Positions 1-6,352 of a DNA stretch of 8,119 nucleotides are shown here, one piece after another; position 1 is the first letter of the stretch; each line of letters begins with the position of its first letter. A program made the translations under genes and the position numbers. The stretch covers positions 1-8,119 of the forward strand of contig DAHWNE010000413.1 in the NCBI GenBank assembly GCA_027340195.1. The letters run 5' to 3'. Under the pieces are notes generated by a model. That model was not told the DNA's origin, ran no database searches, and worked only from the letters and a program-made list of their open reading frames with translations. Origin of the DNA: Acetobacteraceae bacterium (GTDB taxonomy: Bacteria; Pseudomonadota; Alphaproteobacteria; Acetobacterales; Acetobacteraceae).

Positions 1-659
1 TTGCCGCGCAGCCCGGTGACCACCGCCACCGGCAGGTTGCGGGCGACGAGCACCGGGCCTTGTTCGATATGCAGCTCGAACCAGGCGGCAAGCCGGGCCG
101 GGTCGAGCAGCCGCGCGCCCTCGGCGATGGCGGGGACGTCAGCGCCGGTCGCCGCCATCGCCTCGGCCAGGGTCTCGCCGTCGCCCAGCCGTGGGGTCGC
201 TAGATCCTCGGCACCGAGGTCGCCGAACAGGGCCGAGGAGCCGAGATAGGGGCGCCCGAACCAGGCGCTTTCCTCGCCGCGCAAGGCGAACAGGCACAGA
301 TCCCGCCGCCGTCCCGGCAGATCGCGCAGCGCGGCCAGCGCCAGCAGGCCGGCGACGACGCCGGCGGCGCCGTCGAAATTGCCGCCTTGCGGAACCGAAT
401 CCAGATGCGAGCCGCAGGAGACGGACGCCAGGCCCGGGTCCGCGCCGGGCAAGGTGACCACCAGATTGGCCGCCCGGTCGCGCCGGGTGGCGAGGCCCAG
501 CGCGTGCGCCGCCGCGGCGATGTGATCGAGCGCGGCCGACTCGGCGGCGGCATAGCTTGGGCGGGTGATGCCGGTGCCGTCCCAGCCGATACGGTGCAGG
601 GCGGCGAACAGCGCCTCCGCGCTGGCGGCGGCGTCGGCGGTGAGGCTTGGTTCAGGCAA
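1..659 (-). CDS. M20-family N-carbamoyl-L-amino-acid hydrolase / ureidosuccinase-like amidase (5' part, runs off left edge)
   Basis: This is a Zn-dependent hydrolase of the hydantoinase/carbamoylase family (N-carbamoyl-L-amino-acid hydrolase, beta-ureidopropionase, allantoate amidohydrolase). Family members release CO2 and NH3 from an N-carbamoyl group in the cytoplasm. The first 219 residues are present, about half of the usual ~410. Visible motifs are GSHLDSVPQGGNFDGAAGV (residues 83-101), RGEESAWF (127-134) and ELHIEQGPVL (195-204). By family knowledge H85, D96, E130 and H197 are metal ligands and E129 the general base. All are intact; the last ligand histidine lies beyond the edge. An in-frame stop at 666-668 forces the start to the TTG at 657-659, which has GGTGA six bases upstream. 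The start overlaps the pyrD stop by 8 nt, so translation is probably coupled. The exact substrate cannot be read from half a protein. The pyrD/pyrK context suggests N-carbamoyl-aspartate, but hydantoin-derived or beta-ureido substrates remain possible. Confidence 0.9.
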   Translation of the reverse strand, partial: MPEPSLTADAAASAEALFAALHRIGWDGTGITRPSYAAAESAALDHIAAAAHALGLATRRDRAANLVVTLPGADPGLASVSCGSHLDSVPQGGNFDGAAGVVAGLLALAALRDLPGRRRDLCLFALRGEESAWFGRPYLGSSALFGDLGAEDLATPRLGDGETLAEAMAATGADVPAIAEGARLLDPARLAAWFELHIEQGPVLVARNLPVAVVTGLRG

Positions 660-1599
660 CGGGGTTCACCCAGGCGAGTTCCGGTTCGTCGGTTTCCTCG
701 GTGCGCATCGCCCCGGTCAGCTCCGAGACGCGGGCGATGTCGTGGCGTTCGCAGAACCGGTCGAGCCCGGCGATGATCGCGTCCATCGCGGTCGGATCTC
801 GGAACGTCGCGGTGCCGACCTGCACCGCGGTGGCGCCGGCGAGCAGATATTCCACCGCGTCGGCGGCGTCGGCGATGCCGCCGCAGCCGATCACCGGGAT
901 GCGAACGGCGCGGGCGCATTGCCAGACCTGGCGCAGCACGATCGGCTTGATCGCGGGTCCCGACAGCCCGCCCAGCACGTTGCCCAGGCGCGGGCGGAAA
1001 GTTTCGGTATCGATCGACAGCGCCAGGATGGTGTTGGCCACCACCAGCGCGTCGGCGCCGGCGGCCTCGGCCGCGCGCGCCACCGGGGCGATCTCGCCAA
1101 CGTTGGGCGTGAGCTTCACCCATAGCGGGAGTGCGGTCGCCGCGCGCAGCGCCCGGACCGCGGCCGCGGTGCTGTCCTCGCGCATTGCGAAAGCCTGGCC
1201 GTCGGCTTCGAGATTGGGGCAGGAGATATTGGCCTCGATCGCCGCCACCCCGGGGACCGACAGCGCCGCCGCCAGGCTGGCGAACCCTTCGGCGGTGGGG
1301 GCGGAGATGGAGGCGACCAGCGGCGGGGCGAAGGCGGCGAAGAAGGGGACCGTATGTTCCAGAAAATGCGCCACCCCCTGGGAGGGGATGCCGATCGAGT
1401 TCAGCATCCCGCCGGCGGTCTCGGCCACCCGCGGCAGCGGATTGCCGAGGCGCAACTCGCGGGTGATCGTCTTGGTGACAAAGGCCCCGAGCCGGTTGAG
1501 GTCGAGCGCGCGGGCCATCCCCTCGCTGAAGGTGCCGGAGGCGGGCATCACCGGGTTGGCCAGGGTCAGCGTGCCGATGCGAACCGAGAGATCGGTCAT
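652..1599 (-). CDS. pyrD: Dihydroorotate dehydrogenase, class 1B-type catalytic subunit
   Basis: A 315-residue FMN TIM-barrel enzyme interconverting dihydroorotate and orotate. Class 1B enzymes work in the cytosol with a PyrK partner and NAD, and PyrK is encoded just upstream. Visible features are VTKTIT (41-46), MLNSIG (65-70), ISCPN (125-129) with C127 as the expected catalytic base, VKLTPN (161-166), ANT (188-190), and the phosphate-binding GCGGI (238-242) and VGTA (261-264). The orotate contacts known from the family (K43, N67, N124, N129, N189) look conserved. The stretch after N129 (LEADGQAF) and the one after N67 (SIGIPSQG) depart from the usual class 1B NVKxGGxxFG and NAIGLQNPG, so this may be a divergent, possibly catabolic paralogue. 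The ATG at 1597-1599 has GAGG at 1607-1610 and overlaps the pyrK stop as ATGA. An upstream in-frame ATG at 1698 lies inside pyrK and was not used. A dihydropyrimidine dehydrogenase-like substrate is the main alternative. Confidence 0.9.
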   Translation of the reverse strand: MTDLSVRIGTLTLANPVMPASGTFSEGMARALDLNRLGAFVTKTITRELRLGNPLPRVAETAGGMLNSIGIPSQGVAHFLEHTVPFFAAFAPPLVASISAPTAEGFASLAAALSVPGVAAIEANISCPNLEADGQAFAMREDSTAAAVRALRAATALPLWVKLTPNVGEIAPVARAAEAAGADALVVANTILALSIDTETFRPRLGNVLGGLSGPAIKPIVLRQVWQCARAVRIPVIGCGGIADAADAVEYLLAGATAVQVGTATFRDPTAMDAIIAGLDRFCERHDIARVSELTGAMRTEETDEPELAWVNPVA

Positions 1600-2396
1600 T
1601 CCAGCGCCTCGCGCGCGTCGAAGACGGGACCATCGTAGCATACTCGGCGATGCAGCACCTGGCCGTCGACGCGGAAGGACCGGACGCAGCAGAAACACAT
1701 CCCGAGGCCGCAGGCCATCTGCTGTTCCAGCGCCACCATCGCCGGGATGCCGAAGCCTTGCGCCAGCCGGCGCACCACTTCGAGCAGCCGTGCCGAGCCG
1801 CAGGTGAACAGCGCATCGCAGCGTCCGTCGGCGATCATGCCGCGCAGCAGGCGCTCGACATGGGCCGGGCCGGAGGTGCCCTCGGCATCGGTGACCGGGA
1901 TAACCCGGGCGCCTGCGGCGCGGAACGCATCGTCGGCCACCATCAGCGACGGGCGGCGGGCCGACAGGATGGCGGTGACCTCCATTCCGCGCGCACGGGC
2001 CGCGGCGCCGAGCGGGGCGAGGGTGGCGAGGCCGGCGCCACGGCCGAGGGCGACGATGTGGCGCCAGCCTGGCTCCAGGGTAAAGCCGTTCCCGAGCGGG
2101 CCGAGCAGATCGAGGCGGTCGCCGGGGACCAGCCCGGCAAGGCCGCGTGTGCCGATGCCGGTGACCTTGAACAGGAACGAGACCTCGCCGCTGGCGGGAT
2201 CCGCACCATAGACGCTCATCGGCCGGCGCAGGAACGGCGTGCCGGCGGGGGAAGCGGGGCAGAGCAGCTGGAAGAACTGGCCCGGGCGCGCCTGCGAGGC
2301 GGGCGCGCCGGCGCGCACGCGAATACGGTGGTATTCGGCGTTGAGGGATGCGCTTTCGAGGACCTCTGTCTGCTGGACGGCGACCTCGCCGGTCAT
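1596..2396 (-). CDS. pyrK: PyrK-like FAD/[2Fe-2S] electron-transfer subunit of dihydroorotate dehydrogenase
   Basis: A 266-residue ferredoxin-reductase-type protein that passes electrons between NAD(H) and the FMN of the class 1B PyrD encoded immediately downstream. Domain order is an FAD-binding beta barrel (about 5-105, with the FAD motif RRPMS at 57-61), an NAD-binding domain (about 112-225, glycine-rich GRGAGLATLAPL at 118-129, TCGSARLL at 198-205), and a C-terminal [2Fe-2S] segment. The cluster cysteines are C229, C234, C237 and C253 (C-x4-C-x2-C-x15-C), followed by the typical YDGPVF. C236 is an extra cysteine inside the cluster. The nucleotide loop differs from the common GGGIGxAPL form, with an arginine in it. 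Length is normal for PyrK. The ATG overlaps the transporter stop as ATGA and has no obvious ribosome site of its own, which implies translational coupling. Partnership with the neighbouring PyrD is inferred from family and adjacency. Confidence 0.9.
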   Translation of the reverse strand: MTGEVAVQQTEVLESASLNAEYHRIRVRAGAPASQARPGQFFQLLCPASPAGTPFLRRPMSVYGADPASGEVSFLFKVTGIGTRGLAGLVPGDRLDLLGPLGNGFTLEPGWRHIVALGRGAGLATLAPLGAAARARGMEVTAILSARRPSLMVADDAFRAAGARVIPVTDAEGTSGPAHVERLLRGMIADGRCDALFTCGSARLLEVVRRLAQGFGIPAMVALEQQMACGLGMCFCCVRSFRVDGQVLHRRVCYDGPVFDAREALE

Positions 2397-3607
2397 GTCA
2401 GCGCGGCACCGCGGCGTTCCGGGATCAGCAGCGCCATTGCGATGAGGTCGATGATGTAGAGGACCGCGAGCAGCGCGATGGCGGTGGGGAAGCCGTGTTT
2501 GGCCAGAATGCCGCCCACCACCACCGGGCCGAAGCCGCCGATGAAGCGGCCGATGTTGAACAGCACGTTCTGCGCCGTCGCGCGGGCGGCGGTGGGGTAG
2601 AGCTCGCTCATCAGCGCGCCGTAGCCGCCCAGCATCCCGTTGATGAAGAAGCCCAGCACGGCGCCGCCGATCAGCAGGGCGCCGGGCGATGCAAGGCGCG
2701 AATAGAGCACCACCATGATGGCCGCACCCAGCATGTAGCCCATGAAGCTGGGGCGGCGGCCGATGCGGTCGGCCAGGATACCGAAGCACCAGATGCCGAG
2801 ACCCATGCCCAGGATCGTCACCACGATCCAGCTCGCGGTGCCCACCAGACCGAGGTGCAGCTTGCCGTTGAGGTAGCTCGGCAGCCAGATCATCACGCCA
2901 TAGTAGCCGAAGTTCTGCACCCCGCAGAGGATGATCATGCCGAGGCTGATTTTGGCCGTTGCGGCATCGGCGACCAGCAGGCGCAGCGATTGTGCCTCGC
3001 TGGTGGCGTGCTTGCGCTCGAACAGCGCGGGCTCGTGCAGGCGGCGCCGGATCAGGAATGCGGCGAGTGCCGGGATGATGCCGACGGCGAACATCCCGCG
3101 CCAGCCGATCAACGGCAGCAGGGCGGGGGTGACCAGCGCGGCCACCAGCACGCCCGCCTGCCAGCCCAGTCCGACATAGGAGGAGACGCGGGCCCGCTGC
3201 GAGGCCGGCCAGGCCTCCGCGGCCAGGGTCATGCCGATGCCGAATTCGCCTCCCAGGCCGAGGCCGGCGATGGCGCGGAAGATGAGCAGCTGGGTGTAGC
3301 TCTGCGCCAGGGCGCAAGCGCCGGTGAACACCGCGAACACCAGAATGGTCCAGGTCAGGACCCGGACCCGGCCCAGGCGGTCGGCCAGGGTGCCGAACAG
3401 GATCCCGCCCACGACCGCGCCGACCAGGGTGTAGGTGAACAGCGCCCCGATCTGCGTCGGAACCAGGTGCAGCGCATGGGCGATCGGGCCGACCATGAAG
3501 CCCAGGATCAGCAGGTCGAACCCGTCCATGGCGTAGCCGACGGCGGAGCCGAGAAGGGCGCGGCGGGCTTCGGGGGTGATGGTTTCGGTGGCGGTGGTGG
3601 CGGACAA
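2393..3607 (-). CDS. MFS transporter, AAHS/sugar-porter-like, putative importer for the pyr-like operon
   Basis: A 404-residue inner-membrane protein of the major facilitator superfamily with about 12 hydrophobic helices in two halves. The first helix carries GYAMDGFDLL (24-33), the acidic pattern seen in aromatic-acid/H+ symporters and sialate-type carriers. The loop 2-3 signature is GTLADRLGR (72-80), repeated in the second half as GILADRIGRR. The segment RAIAGLGLGGEFGIG lies in helix 4. The frame stays open upstream to 3835, but the residues before 3607 look like non-coding translation. The TTG at 3605-3607 has GAAGGA nine bases upstream and puts the first helix about 18 residues in, so I chose it. 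It is the first gene of a four-gene operon and overlaps pyrK by 4 nt. Substrate is unknown. Downstream PyrD/PyrK and carbamoylase suggest orotate, dihydroorotate or a related pyrimidine/hydantoin, but this is inference. Confidence 0.88.
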   Translation of the reverse strand: MSATTATETITPEARRALLGSAVGYAMDGFDLLILGFMVGPIAHALHLVPTQIGALFTYTLVGAVVGGILFGTLADRLGRVRVLTWTILVFAVFTGACALAQSYTQLLIFRAIAGLGLGGEFGIGMTLAAEAWPASQRARVSSYVGLGWQAGVLVAALVTPALLPLIGWRGMFAVGIIPALAAFLIRRRLHEPALFERKHATSEAQSLRLLVADAATAKISLGMIILCGVQNFGYYGVMIWLPSYLNGKLHLGLVGTASWIVVTILGMGLGIWCFGILADRIGRRPSFMGYMLGAAIMVVLYSRLASPGALLIGGAVLGFFINGMLGGYGALMSELYPTAARATAQNVLFNIGRFIGGFGPVVVGGILAKHGFPTAIALLAVLYIIDLIAMALLIPERRGAALT

Positions 3608-3616
3608 AGCGGCGGG

Positions 3617-3622
3617 TCCTTC
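3617..3622 (-). promoter_or_regulatory. Ribosome binding site deciding the TTG start of the MFS gene
   Basis: GAAGGA on the minus strand, nine bases before the TTG at 3605-3607. It is the best purine-rich match in the plausible start region, and no ATG or GTG with a comparable site lies near the first membrane helix. It supports a TTG start for the operon's lead gene. Confidence 0.6.
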
Positions 3623-3740
3623 AACAGCAAAGGGGAGGAATGGCTTTTCGGCGATGCGGGTGTCAAGCGTCTTGGGCGCAGCGGAATGAGGCTTCCCGCC
3701 ATGTCCGTCGCCGGCGCGGCTCCACCGCGCGGTCCCGGTA

Positions 3741-3767
3741 GCCATAACGGCGCAAACCGGCCATAAC
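3741..3767. promoter_or_regulatory. Paired GCCATAAC direct repeats in the divergent promoter region
   Basis: The 200-bp region between the divergently read MFS operon (start 3607) and the DAHP synthase gene (start 3808) contains two exact copies of GCCATAAC, at 3741-3748 and 3760-3767, 19 bp apart start to start. CATAAC resembles a -10 box at four of six positions, so the copies may be tandem -10 elements for the plus-strand gene. Alternatively they could be half-sites for a regulator. The stretch is less GC-rich than its surroundings. I see no convincing -35 partner on either strand, so the function is open. Confidence 0.3.
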
Positions 3768-3794
3768 CGCCCTGATCTCGGCGCGTTTCGCCGC

Positions 3795-3799
3795 AGGAG
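3795..3799 (+). promoter_or_regulatory. Ribosome binding site of the DAHP synthase gene
   Basis: AGGAG eight bases upstream of the ATG at 3808. It settles the start of the shikimate gene and argues against later in-frame starts. Confidence 0.75.
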
Positions 3800-3807
3800 C
3801 CGTTGCA

Positions 3808-5187
3808 ATGACATCCACCTGGACCCCGACCTCATGGCGCGCCCGCCCGATCCGTCAGGCGCCCGTCTATCCTGACCCGGCTGCCCTGGCCGGGGTGGAA
3901 TCCCGGCTACGGACTTATCCGCCGCTGGTGTTCGCCGGTGAGGCGCGGCGGTTGAAGGCGGGGCTGGCCCAGGCCGCCGACGGCCGCGCCTTCGTCCTGC
4001 TGGGCGGGGATTGCGCCGAGAGCTACGCCGAGTTCACCGCCAACATCCTGCGCGACAGCTTCCGGGTGCTGCTGCAGATGGCGGTGGTGCTGACCTTCGG
4101 CGCCTCGGTGCCGGTGGTGAAGATGGGGCGCATGGCCGGGCAGTATGCGAAGCCGCGATCCTCCGACACCGAGACCCGCGACGGCCAGACCCTGCCCAGC
4201 TATCGCGGTGACATCATCAACGGGCCCGAGTTCACCGCCGCCGCGCGGGTGCCAGATCCGGCGCGGATGGAGACCGGTTATTTCCAGGCCGCGGCCAAGC
4301 TCAATCTGCTGCGCGCCTTCGCCTCCGGCGGCTACGCCGATCTGCACGAGGTGCATCGGTGGAACCTGGGTTTTGTCGAACGCTCGCCGCTGGCCGATCG
4401 CTACCGCGATCTTTCGGCGCGGATTGATGAGACGCTGGCCTTCATGGCCGCCTGCGGGATGACCAGCGCCACCACGCGGGATTTGCGCGAGACCGATTTC
4501 TATGTCGCGCATGAGGCGCTGCTACTGCCTTACGAACAGGCGCTGGCGCGGGTGGATTCCACCACCGGGGACTGGTACGGGTGTTCGGCGCATTTCCTTT
4601 GGATCGGCGACCGCACGCGCCAACTGGATGGGGCGCACGTGGAGTTCCTGCGTGGGCTCGGCAATCCGCTCGGCATGAAGGTCGGCCCGACCCAGGAAGC
4701 CGATGACCTGCTGCGCCTAATCGACCGGCTCAATCCGGCCAACGAGGCGGGCCGGCTAACCCTGATCGCGCGTATGGGCGCGGACAAGATTGCGGCCAGG
4801 CTGCCGCCGCTGGTACGCGCGGTGGAGCGCGAGGGGCGCAAGGTGGTCTGGATCACCGACCCGATGCACGGGAACACCGTCACCGCCGCCGGCAATCTGA
4901 AGACCCGCAGCTTCGATGCGATCCTTTCCGAGGTACGGGGCTTCTTCGATATTCATGCCGCGGAGGGAAGCTGGGCCGGTGGCGTGCATGTGGAGATGAC
5001 CGGTCAGGACGTGACCGAGTGCATCGGCGGAGCGCACCGGCTGACCGAGGCCGATCTCGGCCAGCGATACGAAACGTTCTGCGATCCGAGACTGAATGCC
5101 GAACAGTCGCTGGAACTCGCGTTCCTGGTGGCCGCCGAGCTGAAGCGCCGGCGCGAGGCGTCGGCACCAGCGCTGGCGGCCCAGTAG
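3808..5187 (+). CDS. aroG: Class II 3-deoxy-7-phosphoheptulonate (DAHP) synthase
   Basis: A cytosolic 459-residue enzyme that condenses phosphoenolpyruvate with erythrose 4-phosphate, the first committed step of the shikimate pathway to aromatic amino acids. It belongs to the class II (plant/Mycobacterium) type, and its length is close to the mycobacterial enzyme. Diagnostic motifs are [11 protein letters not shown] (66-76), [24 protein letters not shown] and [19 protein letters not shown]. The four metal ligands expected from the family, C69, H354, E396 and D426, are all present. The start is supported by AGGAG eight bases upstream. It is transcribed divergently from the pyr-like operon and is followed 46 bp later by a phosphoribosyltransferase gene on the same strand, with no T-tract terminator between them, so the two are likely cotranscribed. 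I see no fused chorismate mutase domain. Family assignment is very secure; the gene symbol follows mycobacterial usage for class II enzymes. Confidence 0.97.
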   Translation: MTSTWTPTSWRARPIRQAPVYPDPAALAGVESRLRTYPPLVFAGEARRLKAGLAQAADGRAFVLLGGDCAESYAEFTANILRDSFRVLLQMAVVLTFGASVPVVKMGRMAGQYAKPRSSDTETRDGQTLPSYRGDIINGPEFTAAARVPDPARMETGYFQAAAKLNLLRAFASGGYADLHEVHRWNLGFVERSPLADRYRDLSARIDETLAFMAACGMTSATTRDLRETDFYVAHEALLLPYEQALARVDSTTGDWYGCSAHFLWIGDRTRQLDGAHVEFLRGLGNPLGMKVGPTQEADDLLRLIDRLNPANEAGRLTLIARMGADKIAARLPPLVRAVEREGRKVVWITDPMHGNTVTAAGNLKTRSFDAILSEVRGFFDIHAAEGSWAGGVHVEMTGQDVTECIGGAHRLTEADLGQRYETFCDPRLNAEQSLELAFLVAAELKRRREASAPALAAQ

Positions 5188-5221
5188 GCGGCGGCGTCGC
5201 CGGACCGGCGCCGCGCGCCAC

Positions 5222-5230
5222 GGGAGGGGG
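5222..5230 (+). promoter_or_regulatory. Ribosome binding site of the phosphoribosyltransferase gene in a GC-rich spacer
   Basis: GGGAGGGGG lies three bases before the ATG at 5234, with the GGGAGG core seven bases from the start. The 46-bp spacer (5188-5233) contains GC-rich self-complementary sequence but no run of T, so I do not call an intrinsic terminator there. Confidence 0.65.
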
Positions 5231-5233
5231 CCG

Positions 5234-6346
5234 ATGAGTGACGATGCGGAGATTTCCGCCCGCACCGACGCCTATTTCAACCGCACCCGCGCGATCGTCG
5301 CCCGGTTCGGCGACAAGCAGGTCACCTACGCGATCTTTCTTCGCCGGCCGGTGATTTCGGCGCCGCGGCTGATGCTGGACTGGCTGCGGACCGTGGTGCA
5401 GAGGCGGGGGGTAGAGATCGACGTGCAGCTGCTCCAGCCGGAGGGAGCCTGGGTCGGCGCCGGCGAGCCGATCGTCTATCTCACCGGCAGCCTGCTCGCG
5501 CTGTCCGACCTGGAAACGATCCTGCTGCAGAAGCTCGGCCCCGCTTCGGTTGCCGCGCATCACGCCTATCAGATGTGTCTGGCACTGCCGAAAGTGGCGT
5601 TCCTGGCGATGGAAGCGCGGCACTGCGCGGGCGCCGAGATGCAGGATATGATGGGCTACGCCGCCGCCACCGGCAGCGCGGCGGCGAAGCGGGAGGGCGC
5701 ACGCGGGTTCATTGGCAACGCCAACGACATGACGGCGCATTGGTTCGGCAATCCGCGCGGGCTGGGCACCATGCCGCATTCGCTGATCGGCTATGCGGGA
5801 TCCACCCTGCGCGCCGCCGAGATGTACCGCGAGACCTTTCCCGACGAGCCGATGACGGTGCTGGTCGATTACTTCGGCCTCGAGATCACCGATGCGCTGG
5901 CGGTCTGCGCGCGGTTTCCTGACCTTGCTGCATCCGGGGGGCTCTCGTTCCGGCTGGATACGCATGGCGGTCGGTTTCTCGAAGGCCTCGATCCGGCGGC
6001 ATCCTACGCGGTGCTGGAGCGGCACGTGCCGGGCGCGATCCGGCGCTACCGTTCGGAGACCGAGCTTCGGTTCCTGGTCGGCACCGGGGTCTCGGCGGCG
6101 GCGATCTGGCGGTTCCGGGAGGCGATGGATCAGGCCGGCTACCGGGCGGTGAAGATCGTCGCGTCCTCGGGCTTCGGGGTGGAGAAGTGCCGGGTCATGG
6201 CAGACGCGCAAGCGCCGATCGACGTGGTGGGCACCGGCAGCTTCATTCCCGATGCCTGGCACGAGACCTACGCGACCGCCGATATCGTGGCCTATGACGG
6301 CGCGCCGCTGGTGAAGCTGGGCCGCGAGTTCCTGCTGCGGCGGTAG
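5234..6346 (+). CDS. Nicotinate phosphoribosyltransferase family protein (PncB-like)
   Basis: A 370-residue protein of the nicotinate/nicotinamide phosphoribosyltransferase superfamily. The expected reaction is nicotinate plus PRPP to nicotinate mononucleotide, entering the NAD salvage (Preiss-Handler) pathway in the cytosol. It opens with TDAYFNRTRA (11-20), matching the family's TDxYFxRT substrate segment. It then shows ARHCAG (128-133), GTMPHSLIG (178-186) with H182 at the place of the family's phosphorylated histidine, FRLDTHGGR (239-247), KIVASSGF (307-314) and VGTGSFIP (332-339), the phosphoribosyl-binding end of the barrel. It is shorter than E. coli-type PncB (about 400) and closer to the compact archaeal/bacterial type. 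No signal or membrane segment is seen. It follows DAHP synthase at 46 bp and ends 6 bp from a convergent gene. Substrate specificity within the superfamily (nicotinate versus another base) cannot be fixed by eye. Confidence 0.85.
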   Translation: MSDDAEISARTDAYFNRTRAIVARFGDKQVTYAIFLRRPVISAPRLMLDWLRTVVQRRGVEIDVQLLQPEGAWVGAGEPIVYLTGSLLALSDLETILLQKLGPASVAAHHAYQMCLALPKVAFLAMEARHCAGAEMQDMMGYAAATGSAAAKREGARGFIGNANDMTAHWFGNPRGLGTMPHSLIGYAGSTLRAAEMYRETFPDEPMTVLVDYFGLEITDALAVCARFPDLAASGGLSFRLDTHGGRFLEGLDPAASYAVLERHVPGAIRRYRSETELRFLVGTGVSAAAIWRFREAMDQAGYRAVKIVASSGFGVEKCRVMADAQAPIDVVGTGSFIPDAWHETYATADIVAYDGAPLVKLGREFLLRR

Positions 6347-6352
6347 CGGCGG

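Noticed and set aside
200..1816. Minus-strand frame of 538 codons crossing carbamoylase, pyrD and pyrK in a shifted frame
   Set aside because: It is the out-of-frame shadow of these genes. The true frames give the PyrD and M20 motifs, so it is neither a fusion nor a frameshift.
3661..3666. TTGACA on the minus strand as a -35 box for the MFS operon
   Set aside because: A perfect -35 hexamer, but 16-18 bp downstream no hexamer matches a -10 box at more than two positions, so I do not call a promoter.
2348..3766. Long plus-strand open frame (about 470 codons) opposite the MFS and start of pyrK
   Set aside because: Its translation is rich in Gln/Asp/His/Ala without any recognisable domain, typical of the antisense frame of a GC-rich gene. 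The minus strand encodes a clear 12-helix transporter with two MFS signatures.
3608..3835. 76-residue N-terminal extension of the MFS transporter up to an ATG at 3835
   Set aside because: It would overlap the DAHP synthase start and its ribosome site, has no family resemblance, and the TTG at 3607 has a good ribosome site and suits the first helix.
5188..5233. Possible terminator between DAHP synthase and the phosphoribosyltransferase
   Set aside because: Self-complementary GC sequence is present, but the best pairing leaves a loop too short and there is no T-tract.
4880..6262. Long minus-strand open frame (about 460 codons) opposite DAHP synthase and the phosphoribosyltransferase
   Set aside because: Low-complexity Arg/Pro/His/Gly composition and no motifs; both overlapping plus-strand genes carry intact family signatures.
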